NCBI GenBank assembly: GCA_034359265.1
Contig: CP136893.1
Coordinates: 45,147,501 to 45,211,500, forward strand
DNA from: Canna indica
Taxonomy: Eukaryota > Streptophyta > Magnoliopsida > Zingiberales > Cannaceae
Direction: 5' to 3'
Length of the DNA: 64,000 bases
Shown here: positions 22,401-33,161 of the stretch, one piece after another
Layout: each line of letters starts with the position of its first letter
How positions within the stretch are numbered: position 1 is the first letter of the stretch
Translations under genes and position numbers: made by a program
Notes under the pieces: model-generated
What the model was told of the DNA's origin: nothing
Database searches by the model: none
What the model saw: only the letters and a program-made list of their open reading frames with translations

Positions 22401-25062
22401 ATCAGTTTCATCTACTTAAAACATTTTTTTCTGGAAACACCTAAAACTTGATCCGGGGTTTGATACATCATAGTTTTTGTCAAGTTTCACTTTATTGTTA
22501 AACATATCCAAGAATACCCTTTCTGAGTCCTTATGAGAATATTCTGAGATTCCATATTGGATTTGATTGTCCCAGTTGCCAGATGTTTCCAGTCCAGTAT
22601 TGGATTTTATCATATATATTTGAACCACCTGTAACTGGTGGGTGGGTTTCAGTGGATCCTGTGGTTCAGTACTGATGCTCCCAGAAATAGAGTTGATTGT
22701 GGCTCTTGGTTTGCTGACTGCTTGATCAGAATTAATGCATGTGAATTTATTGTCATAAATTTTCTTGGGAGTTGCTTGAATTTGGTTATATTATCAAAAG
22801 CCATAGAACAGTGTCTTCTAATGCTTCTTTGAAGGAACTTCAATTTATAACTTTCATATATGCTTATAATTATGACAGAACGTAGCTGTAATGCTCATTA
22901 TACTTCACTACCAGATATGAGGTTCAGAATGTTAAGATTTAGTACCTCAGCTGTAATCTTTGCTTGTTCATTTTTTTTTTTCTTGAAATAAAATTGGTGT
23001 CTATGACAGGAAAATCTTGTAGATGTTGATGCTATCAGTAGAAGAATAGTTATTGAAGATTCTTCGTTCCAGAACCAGAAAACAAGTTGTTTATCTCATG
23101 CTAATAAGATTTCCCAGTGCATAACACCAAAGAAAAAGAACAGGAAAGGTGGTCTGTCAATGTTTCTGAGTGGTGCTCTTGATGATGCCCCAAGAAATGC
23201 TCCTCCACCAACTCCCAAAAATGAGGGACCAGCGTGGGGTGGTGCTAAATTTATTCAAGGACACACTTCTCTCCGTGATATTCAAAATGAACAGAGAAAA
23301 AAAGTGGAAACGGTTCCTATCATCTCTAAGAGTGGACCTGAAGATCTAACAGAGTCTGCAAACAGTGGAAAGGTTCCATTAAGTTCATTCTTGCCTAACA
23401 TTATAAGCCCAATAACTATCATCCCAGCAGGAGTTCCAGCATCTGAAAGTGAAAAGAGCACGCCTCCTTGGTCATCATCAGCAACTTCACCTAATCTGAA
23501 TCGGCCATCATTAAGGGATATACAGACACAGCAGGTACACAGTATAAGTAAAGTTGTTACCTTTTTTCTAAAGCCACTATTGTTATTACAATTTTGAATG
23601 TTGACTTGTTGACTTGATTACTCTCAATTAGGTTTGTAATTAATTCAGTATTGTATCATAGCACAAGGTTGTTAGATACTTTGGTTTCAACAAGTTAATT
23701 AGATGTGTCCACTCTAATGAAGGCCTGTTTGGTTGAGAGCAATTGCCCCCAAATGGCTGCAAATAGGCCCAAAATTGAATTGGCCTTTTGTGGCCACTTG
23801 CATCCAACCAAACAGGTCTAGTAAATCTCAACTATCCGGGCACAAAGATGGGCACAAGCAAACAAGCAACCAAGCAATAGTGTCATGAAAGGTGCTAAAA
23901 GCAAACAAGTTCCTTACATACATCAGATGGGCACAAAGAGCTGTTTGCTTGTGTGAATGCCTTACATGAAGCTTTGACCCAGTACCTTCTTGCCTGAGGA
24001 CAAACATGCTGATGCAAAGGCATCGTGGGTTTGCATTGCAAGTGACCACATCTGACTATGATGGCAAGTAAATATGCCTTGCTTCTGCTTATTTTCCCTC
24101 TTTCCCCAATTTGTTTCTTCTTTCTACTTTTTACTCTCCCTGCTACTTTTCTTTTCTCCATATTTTTCTTCTCTTATTCCTCTTTCTTTCAACTTCTTCC
24201 TCTTTCTACCTCTTACTTCATCCTCTCTTTGATATAGTTGTTTTCTATCCTTGGCAAATCGGACACGCATAATCAAGAACTTCCAAGTTACTAGCTGCTT
24301 ATCAGTATATTTCTTACATATATGATATATCTCATCTATACATACTATTGGTTAGATATTTATATTTTGAATGTCACAGTAATTTAATCCCAACAAGCAC
24401 TAGGTGATGTACTAGATTGTTAAATACATGCTTGCAAAAGGTCATGCTTTTGTAAGACAGTAATTGCAATGTTTTTTTGGTCATTATGAATATAATTTAG
24501 TACAATATTATGCTAATTATTTTCGTATAAATGAATCTAGTCTATCTAGATTCTTCAACTTGCAACTCATTTTGTACAATGATTCAGCATTCATTTCTCA
24601 TATGTAATGATCTCAATTAATATTTTAATATAGAACTCAAGTTTGACATATGATTTGACAAATTACCATATCAATAGGGGTATCCGAACTGTTACGACTT
24701 GAATGAAATGGATTTTTTTTCAAAGTTTCTGAAACCAAACTGAATTTTGAAATTACTTGGTTTTGTTCCCATTGTTACAAAACTATATCTCATGGGGTAA
24801 ATTTTCATTTCCACAGGAGAAAAGACACCTGAGTCTCTCACACAGCCCTAAAACCAGAGTATCAGGCTTCTCAGTATCTTCAACAGGCTCACCTTTAGAG
24901 GCTGGTGCTTCGAAAGATTCAGTTCCAAACCGCTGGTTCAAACCGGAGACTGATGCTCCATCATCTATCCGCTCTATTCAGATTGAAGAGAGGGCAATAA
25001 AGGACCTTAAGCGCTTCTACAGCTCTGTCAAACTGGTGAAACCTCAGCAGCAAAGATTGTGA
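16417..25062 (+). CDS. ankyrin / RCC1 / BTB-type protein, plant IBtk-like
   Basis: Ten coding exons join in phase: 16417-16683, 16927-17104, 17349-17577, 18570-18709, 18950-19239, 20591-20803, 20939-21424, 21522-22190, 23010-23534, 24817-25062. All junctions are GT-AG and give 1080 residues. Exons 1-2 encode ankyrin repeats (FGLTPLHIATWRNHVPIVKR). Exons 3-7 encode RCC1 propeller repeats (VFSWGSGTNYQLGTG, YTWGFGRGGRLGHP, VFTWGCNKEGQLGYG). Exons 7-8 encode a BTB-like tail region (LLEIADSLEANDLRNYCEEI). The C-terminus is low-complexity with SLRDIQ twice. This order and length match the Arabidopsis ankyrin/RCC1 family protein I recall as AT3G03790, related to animal inhibitor of Bruton tyrosine kinase. 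The role is probably as an adaptor; the substrate is unknown. The start is the first ATG in frame after an upstream stop. Confidence 0.92.
17611..18017 (-). mobile_element. hAT deletion derivative (CATGGTTT/ATACCGG family) in intron 3
   Basis: Dense CCGGTA/TACCGG words at 17650-17820, then AT-rich sequence that is the reverse of 56390-56500 in another copy. It ends GATTTTGAACCGTG (18017), a mutated form of the family end AAACCATG. The left end and TSD could not be fixed. It lies between coding exons of the ankyrin/RCC1 gene. Confidence 0.7.
19520..20300 (+). repeat. TRIM-like LTR remnants in intron 5
   Basis: Several diverged segments share TGTTAAG...TATAGGTT...TTTCCTAA and are followed by primer-site-like words (ACATGGTATTTGAGCAAGAG at 19829; TATCATAGCAAGAGGTC near 19612). 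The layout resembles tiny LTRs next to degraded initiator-Met primer sites. Decay prevents clear ends or TSDs. No coding sequence. Confidence 0.4.
23722..23822. mobile_element. short MITE with GTTTGGTTG ends in intron 9
   Basis: About 100 bp with inverted ends GGCCTGTTTGGTTGAGAGCA and its near-reverse at GCATCCAACCAAACAGGTC. The interior is partly palindromic (TGGCC/GGCCA). The TSD is unclear, so I cannot choose between Tourist-like and hAT-like. Confidence 0.6.
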
Positions 25063-25193
25063 TATATAGGAACTTGAATTTTCTTCCTTCTTTCTAGGTA
25101 GACATGTAAATCTGTACAGAAACTGCAATTTCCTTTGCTTCACAAGGTATCATCAAATTGCTAACATAAGTATACTCCCTGCTATTTGTTTTT

Positions 25194-27511
25194 GGATTAA
25201 TTACGCTATATATCCTGAACTTTAGGAATTTTCCCAATTTTGATCCGAACTTTTATTTGTATCAATAGTATACTCCAATTTTCAATTTGTCTCAATTATA
25301 TCCTAACGTTAACTAATCGTGAGTTTTGTCGTTTGATGGATGACGTGGCACGTACCGGCAGCAGAGTCATCACATTAAGTTAGAATAAAAAATGGGACGG
25401 ATGACGTGGCATTACATACCTTCCCTCCTTCCACCCCATTGGCCTTCTTCTTCGTCTCCACTGGCAATACCGATCGCCGGCGGAGCCAGATACGCTGCCA
25501 CACTGTTCGCCCTCAGGCCGGTGGACTTCACATCGAACACAATATTCACGTAGTTGGATTGCCTCGGGCTCAAAATTATTGCGATGCCGTTGATGTTCCT
25601 CACCATGGAGTAGAAATCTGTGCGATTGAACTTGGAGCCCCTCAGCGTCGGATTCCACGACGACTGCAGGCTGCAACGAGTATATCTACGCGTTCGGCAG
25701 GTTCATCAGGCGTGGTGTAATGGAGATGTCACCGGAGTTGAGGCCGTGTGAGTGTCGCGAGAAGACCTCGAATCGGGAGCTCGTCGACTTGCGCACCGTC
25801 ACATAGAGTTTTCCGTCGTCGTCGAGCTTCGCCTCGGTCTGTAGCGGCTCTATGCTATCGAGCGAGATGATGTAAGAGTCAACCCGGAAGGAGATGATAG
25901 AGCAGGCGTTGTCTCGAAAGTACTCCATGATGAGGAGCTTGGCGCCTCTGTACTCGAACAGAAAGAGCATGAGCTTGTACCAGATGATGCACTGGAGCAC
26001 GACGATCTGCACCATGAGGTTGCTAGAGTCACTGTTCAATGTTGTCTCCTTGTCCACCTAGAGGTCCTTCCTCCTGCATGGCCACAAACCAACTCTATAT
26101 GATACAAACCAAGTTCACGAGACTCCCTCCCTGCCTCCCCTTCATGCCCACACCACAAGCTTCCTTTAACTAATAGAAAGCCTTGTTTTACTTGCCTCTC
26201 TCTCATTCTTCATTAATCTTGATTTAGCTAGATTTCCAAAGATTTGGAGTTGTCTTATTGCATGTTGAGACACGGTCAAGTCAAGAAATACCATGATTGA
26301 ATATCCAAAGTTGTAAGCTTGAAGGGCGTAATTATAATAAGATTAACAATAGGATTTACATTGAAGACCATGTGGTCCTCCAGAACCTTCACACAAGGGT
26401 TCACAAGGTTCCTTTACAATCTTGTGAACTAGGAATCTCTCGTTGCATGTCATGCAACATTCGACCTATTCAAGACAAAACAGAGTCCGAAATCCCGGTC
26501 TCTTGTTTGGACGCATAGCAAGACATAGAGGAAAGAGTGCTCTTATTTTCGCTTGAAATTGCTCATGTGAGAAGAAAGACAAGGAAGATATACACTTTAA
26601 AGCCGGACAATGATGGTTTAATCCACAAGGAGATGACACATGTCGCCTCATTCTTGGTTTCCTCGCCCACGTCACCGCAGCAACAGCTTAAATAACAGTG
26701 GACCTGAGTCTTTTGGCACTCATCCCGCATTTCTTCCATAACCACTCCTTTATTCCTCTTCCCTTCCTTCCTACCTGGATTGGAAGAGAGAAGAAAGAGC
26801 ACCATCTTGATATGGGAATTCTTTGAGCATTGTTTTCTCTCAGTGTTTTCTCTCAGCGTTGTGAATTTGTGATCTCATTCTTGTCATTGGGTCCTCGTAG
26901 TTCTCTTGGAAGAAGCCAATTCCATAAGGGGAAGCAGAGCTCCTCTGCACACAGAGTTAATGGAGGCCGCCGATACACTTCGCGTGCAGCGACACGCTAT
27001 CGTGCACCAACATGATGTGGGGATGAGGACGCAGGGAGCAAGGCGAGCGCCATGGCTGAGGCAACCCATCATTTTCCCCTGATCCCCTTGATAACCGCTA
27101 GGGTTCCTCCATGGTGAGTGCCGGGTCGAAAATTTCTATGGCAGGGAAAAAATTTCTAAGCTCGAGATCTTTAGGCGGCTTCCTTGAGGTTGTGACTGAA
27201 CAAGAAGACCAGAAGCCAACAACAACCCTAAGACGACGACTGTGGGTCCGTTCAAGTTGTGTCACTTATAAATTTTTTATTCTAACTTAATGTGATGACT
27301 CCGCTACCGGCACACGTACGCAATGCCACGTCATCCGTCAAACGGTAAAACTCATGATTAATTAACATTAGGATATAATTGATACAAATTAAAAATTAGA
27401 GTATACTATTGATATAAATAAAAGTTTGGGTCAAAATTAGGAAAACTCCTAAAGCTTAGGATATATAATATAATTAACCCTTTAATTTAGGATATATAGT
27501 GTAATTAACCC
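25194..27511. mobile_element. Pack-MULE (Mutator-like element carrying a PIN fragment)
   Basis: Terminal inverted repeats of roughly 200 bp (25194 to about 25390 and about 27280-27511) begin GGATTAATTAC and, in reverse, GGGTTAATTAC. They match through GATGACGTGGCA and AGTCATCACATTAAGTTAGA. A perfect 9-bp TSD, TTTGTTTTT, occurs at 25185-25193 and 27512-27520. There is no transposase; the interior carries a PIN fragment plus about 1.2 kb (26060-27250) of gene-like but unrecognised sequence. The left inverted repeat starts about 130 bp after the stop codon of the ankyrin/RCC1 gene, so it may affect its 3' end. Confidence 0.9.
25470..26057 (-). pseudogene. captured fragment of a PIN auxin efflux carrier gene
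   Basis: On the minus strand 26040-25690 reads IVVLQCIIWYKLMLFLFEYR, then ISFRVDSYIISLD, GKLYVTVRKSTSSRFEVFSR and TPRLMNLPNA. This is the end of the first membrane bundle and the start of the hydrophilic loop of PIN proteins. After a frame change near 25680 it continues LQSSWNPTLRGSKFNRTDFY and SMV, again PIN-like. PINs move auxin across the plasma membrane; this piece lacks most membrane helices, has an in-frame stop before IYSLQ and cannot make a carrier. It is fully inside the Mutator-like element's inverted repeats. Which PIN it came from was not determined. Confidence 0.85.
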
Positions 27512-27520
27512 TTTGTTTTT

Positions 27521-28090
27521 TGTTATGGCAGCAAGGGAGTACCTTTATTTTTTTTAGCATGTCTTTTAAATCCAAATAAAGCATACATTTAAGCAATTTG
27601 ACGAATGTCTGTTTATAAATTGCTCGCAAGTATTGACAATATATTATATGCTCATTGTTTATTTGTAGCTTTTTATTTTTTCTCAATCTTTTATTGGTAT
27701 CAGCTGGTTGGTTTGTAGTTCTGCATGAGTGTTTGCATGGTGGGTTTTGATTGGATGAAACCAAATTATATGGAATATGATTAGATAAAGAATAAAACAG
27801 ATAAATAATATCATTTTCTTGGTTGACATTAGGAACCATGAGTAGCTATTGATTGTTTAGTTAGCATGAGGATAGAAAATTGATCGAAATATTTTTGCTA
27901 ACAATATTGAATATTTATACTCAAAATAATTAACAGTATAATTTATTATAATTAGTAACAACAAATTAAAAGTATGAGCTACTGTAAAATAAATTTCAAA
28001 AATCTGATATTAGTTTCTTTCATTTCACATCATGACCCATTCATCTTATCATCCCATTTCAATTTCTCTACCATCCATCTGTTGTGTTCA
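27521..28090. other. intergenic AT-rich sequence
   Basis: No gene, RNA or repeat signal that I can support. Confidence 0.5.
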
Positions 28091-28099
28091 CTCGTTCCA

Positions 28100-28970
28100 T
28101 TTGTTCTCGGGTATTTTTGATGATTTTAGAATTATTTTCAGATTTTTGTGTATGTTATATGTTTGTTTTGCATATGGCACATAGGACAAAGGAGCCCTCA
28201 TCGCCTGATGGTCTCTTCACTCGCATTGGTCGAATGCACACATCCAATTTCAAACATCGCTATGTGGTGCAAACATGTGTTATCCAAAGTTTCGCAATTA
28301 CGAGATTCATTACATTCTAAGCGACATGGGTTAGGTCGACTTTGTAGATAGGACTTCTCTAGTATGTCTTGTACTTATTAGAGCATTCTTCACAAACATG
28401 ATGATCGAGGGCCTAAGATGGCTATCTGACTATAAGGTCCGAAGTTCAAAGCAAACCTGTTGTGATCTCAGGGCATTGTGATCTTAGCTATGCCCTGAGG
28501 GGTTTATTCTATGCTAGACTCGTATCTAGTGAACTCACAATCCAATCTGTGTCTATCTATTTCTATCCCTTCATTAAATAAAGAGAGAAAGTTAGAAAGA
28601 GATAAACACATGTTGGATGCGATAAAAATCACCCTAGCGTGCTTTTCAACTACTTATTAAAGGCATTCGTACCTATTTAATGAGACCGACTGAATGTCTT
28701 TGTCCTCCTAGCTACTCTCTTGATCTCCTTAATGAAGCATGCCATCATTTCTCATAATATTCTACTTCTTACTAGTGATCCTATATCTTATATTCCATCA
28801 TGACTTGTCATGACCTCCCAAATTATAGACCTACTTGGCATTATTTTGAACTACATGATCGAGTGTCATTGTTTGTCCAGGAAAGCCTTATGCTTTGCTT
28901 CTTTGATATTGGTCTTTGTGATCCAGTGCTGCCATGAAACAAGATTTCTTTATTAATATTCTTGATAATA
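28100..28970 (+). pseudogene. decayed relative of the LTR element's 366-residue ORF
   Basis: Across shifting plus-strand frames the sequence parallels the ORF at 8674. KFRNYEIHYILSDMG, a stop (TAG), then VDFVDRTSLVCLVLIRAFFT aligns with FDIRGKLVSMGWVEFLEKQV and the following residues. MKHAIISHNILLLTSD aligns with IMHLIISYNILPRVGH, and RKALCFASLILVFV with KKQALPYASVIYHF. Order and spacing are kept. No LTRs were found next to it. It may be the remains of a different element with the same domain. Confidence 0.5.
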
Positions 28971-31600
28971 CCCATAGGCCTAAGGTTTTTGACCTTAGAT
29001 ATCATCGTTTTAATTATAACAAATAAGGTTCTAACGCTTATAGTGAAAATATTTTTCAGGTGTAGGTACAATAAGCTCGCAATGATATTGAATAATTCAA
29101 GAAATCGGTGGAAATAACATTAAAAGAAAATTAAAGAATTAGTATAGAAAGGTTTTGGAGTTTAGAAATTTTTATGTAATTCCTTAGTACCATTTGGTGA
29201 TGATTCTACTTGATTTCTACTCAAACCAATCATTAAAATCATAGTTTTGGAAAATACCTAATAATTGTCGTCAGAAAGCAATTTGGCTAAAGTCTAGCTA
29301 ATGCTTGATCAATCAAGCATTGACGATTGATTGCATAAGGGCTAATTTTCTATTTTTATATAGCTTGGCCTATCCGAGTCACATCCCTTCCATATTCTAT
29401 ATAAGGATCTGTTTTCCCTTGTTAGACTCTTCTTAATCACATTGAGTCGTCCTACTAAGTGTTTGGAGTTTCACTTGGGAGATCTCAGTAATAATATCTT
29501 TTGAGAACTTTAATTTAAGCGCTGCACCATGATTGAAGCCTTACTAATGCAAGAATCATCATTCTATGATATCGAGGGAGCTAAGAGGAAGTCAAGAAGA
29601 GCACTACATTTGTATTTTACACTCCTTATGTTCATCTTTACTTGTTTTTATTTCATTTTGTTGTTTTCATTTGCTTACCACATGAGACATAGGGTTTACA
29701 TTTTTGTTGAGTGATGTCCTTGGTGATAAGGCATAATTCCACTTATGTAATTCTAATTAGATTTGTGTTTCCTTTTCTTAAGGTGAAAGTTGTAATTCCT
29801 CCGGAATCATTCTTACTAGTAGATTTATGTTACTTAAAAATCATAAGGTGAGTGTTTATGTAAGGATTTAGTTAAGGGTTCGTGGAACCATTGTATATCT
29901 CGTATTAGCATTGATTCATTGGGTGTGTTTTCATGTTTAACTTATTTGCTTACATTACTTAATTGTCATTTGGGTATACTTGCACTTGCTTGACATTGTC
30001 TTTAACAAAAAAATAGTAACTTTATGTTGCAGCAGGTAATTGCAATAACCCAATAGAGTTCTCTAGGTTCAATCATTCACTTAAAAGATGTTGATTGGCA
30101 AAAATAAATTAAGAATGGAATAGTATTTCATGTGGTTTATCTTTTTTTATGTTTATTTACATATTTGGATATGGAATTGGTGACATTAGGAATTAGATTA
30201 AAAAATTATTTATTTAAAATTTATATACTTTTTAGTGATTCTAAAATTGATATATAAATTGTTATCATTCTAAAATTAATTTATGGTGTCTATTTTGTTT
30301 CACACATTTTGCCATATTTGAATTTATTATTATATATATTGTTTTTTCAATACTGTTAATAGAAACGTTTTGACCACTTATCGTATACCTAAACTATAAG
30401 GTCAACTTAGAAGCTTCACGAAACTGATTTTGATTTTGAAAAATATTAAAACTATATTGATTTTTTTTAAATAACCCAAAAATATGCTTTTGTATAATTC
30501 CTGTAAAATTATCAACCAGATTCAACTGTTAAAAGAGCCATTTTTATTTCCATATTCATGAATTATAACCATTTTCCATTCTGAGTCAACGTAGATGTAC
30601 ATGATATACACTATATTATGTACACAAACAATATATATACGGGTACCCAAAGCTCATGATCCAATGTCCAAGTACTCATAAGAGCCACACAACAGATACA
30701 AATAAATTTCTGGAATACAGATTTAAAATAATTAAACCTATATATAAAAATCTGACAGATGGAAATGCCAAGTACTAACAGTATATATTATGAACCAACC
30801 CCACTATCTAGCATCTTACAACATCAACTCTTTTGTAAAAAATCATATGATGTAACACTGACCCAAAAACCTAGGAATACAAAACAATTTACGCAACACT
30901 TTAATTACATAATGGAGAGGATTCTCACTAAACATAGCCGCAATCATCTGAAAAGATATATACCCTGTGAACAATACTCGTCCAGCAATGCATCCTCACA
31001 TCTTAAAAAGATCCCATGTGGAACTCCAAAATCAATACAACATCTTGACTCAAGGGGTGTTTGTAAGTACAACCTGCTCCTCAATTGGAATTACTGGAAA
31101 AGCTTCCGTGTGGAACAATGCTCAACCAGCCTTGCCAAAAATTCAATACCCTGAAGAAGATACCATGAGAAACTACAATCCGCCTTAGAAACAAAGGGCA
31201 ACATGACATGTCACAGACGGAACAAGAAGACTGAACCAAGCATGCACCAGCCATTACCAGGCACCATTCCGGAGGGAGGCTTCAAAATGGTAAGAGCAGT
31301 AGTATGGCATCTTAGATGCATGAAGCCAATGAAGGAGATGAATTCTCTCTTCTGCCAAATCTAGAGAGCTGTTCACAGTGATACCTGAACTTCTTAAGTC
31401 AATATATGGGTTACACTTGCCTGTGACTTCACTACCTTAAACATGTAGGTGCCCACCAATAGCCTACCAGGTGATTAACTAGGATGCACTCTCATCATTT
31501 TACACCCCTAGCTTGCAAATCTGTTGACAGATTTGGTAGCGGATTTACATGTAAATGTAGCCCATCTCTTTGTTGAAAAAATTGTAGTAGTACTCATTGT
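28971..31600. other. intergenic sequence without recognised genes
   Basis: AT-rich sequence with short ORFs that show no family motif. The ORF at 30967-31188 (+) may be a decayed leader of the viral fragment that follows, but I cannot show it. The last exon and 3' UTR of GCP6 are expected here or further left; neither was identified. Confidence 0.4.
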
Positions 31601-31607
31601 AGTTTAG

Positions 31608-32990
31608 ATGGTCCCAGAAACGACAAAGACTGAATTCGACATGTTTTGGGGACTTCTGATACAAGAGGTACAATTCTTTAAGATATCTCTCAAATGTTGC
31701 TTTAATTGTAAGAACCTGCAGTGTTACATGAACATCAGAATACTTGCATCAAAGTCCGGTCGCATGTATGTTTCCACAGAACTATCAGACAAAATATTCC
31801 GAAAAATGCCACCTCTTATAGGTAAGGAATTGGAAGAAGCTTTCAAGAAAAAGCATCCAGGCAACCAGATAGGAGTATTGCCCAGAATCCATTTCGCATA
31901 TCAATACCTGGAAGATTTATGCAAACGAGCAGCATTGAACAGAAGCCTAAAAGATCTCTCGATTTGCAGCAAAATCCCTATCCCTGGTTACTACAACAAA
32001 GGAAAGAAGTATAGCCTCAGAAAGGCTAAAAACTACAAAGGGAAACCACACGATACACACATTCGTATCTTCAAGAAAAGACATTCAGATAGGATGAAGA
32101 AGTGTAAATGCTTCATCTGTGGTGAAGAAGGTCATTATGCCAGAGACTGTAAGCGAAAACAAGGAAATATTGCTAGGGCAGCAATAATTGAGAATTTAGA
32201 TCTCCCAGAAGAGTGGGATGTTCTATCTGTAGACCTTGATGAGCCAGATAGTGATGTTATCTGCTCTTTCTCAGAAGGAGAAAACAATTCAACTCAGGCA
32301 TTCTCACTTGATGACCTACCCTATGAGTCAGCTTTTGTTATCCTAACAGAAGTAAAGGATAACCCTGACGAAGAACTGATCTTAGTAGTAACAAACAGTA
32401 CATCACCAGCAGCACCAGAGGCATTAAGTTGGAGATCTACTGTAACGCTTCCCGACACAATGAATAAATGTATCTATAAATGGGAAGACAACCAGTTGGA
32501 AATTACAGCAGGGTGTGAACGCTGCACCTACTGTAAAGAATTCACTAACCCAAGCATGAGGGCTCATTGTAGGAGCTGCTTGTTGACAACATGTCCTATG
32601 TGTTCCCGTTTCTGCCTAGGAAGAAAACTGGAGATAGTCAGATCTGCTTTCCCTATCTATCAAGACAAAGACATTCTGATAAGGGAACTCTTAGATTATA
32701 CTCAGCATCTAGTGGCAGAAGTAAATTTCTACAAAGAAGAAAACAAGAAGCTAAAGGTTGAAATTGAACAACTAAAGACAGATGCAGAAGTGGACGATTT
32801 GGAAGAAGAGTTCCATAATCTCAGCCTTGAACAAAACAGGAAGGGCAAAGGAATAGTCTTCAGAGAAACAGAGGAAACACATAAATTATCAATCATGTCA
32901 TACACCAAGACACCATGTGAAGAATTTATTTCGATAGCCGATCAGGAAAACCCACTCAGAAGCAAGAAGGTACGTTTGAAAAGCAGTTAA
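31608..32990 (+). pseudogene. endogenous pararetrovirus (Caulimoviridae) coat-protein-region fragment
   Basis: A 460-codon open frame resembles the caulimovirid coat-protein region. About residues 50-160 carry the conserved coat core with PGYYNKGKK and RKAKNYKGKPHDTH. A CX2CX4HX4C knuckle (CFICGEEGHYARDC) lies near residues 166-181. A second Cys-rich cluster follows at about 304-336 and a coiled coil at about 355-410. Such knuckles bind viral RNA or DNA. The fragment ends at a stop at 32988-32990; no movement protein, protease, reverse transcriptase or RNase H is present in the window. It is an integrated remnant, open in frame but not a complete virus. The first 40 codons look non-viral. It stands 171 bp from the nearest GCP6 exon, on the opposite strand. 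Confidence 0.75.
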
Positions 32991-33161
32991 AATTTGCAAA
33001 TAGAACACCAAAGTAGTCACCTGTTTGAATACAACAACTAATATGAAATTTCAAGTCAACACTGGAGTTCCACCATTCAATCGGAGATAACAAAACCAGA
33101 GTACTATCTGTTAACAAAGACTGAAAAAAACAAAATGCAAGATCAAAGAGAAAACAAGTAC

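Noticed and set aside
25406..25720. Plus-strand ORF opposite the PIN fragment
   Set aside because: Antisense shadow of the captured PIN sequence.
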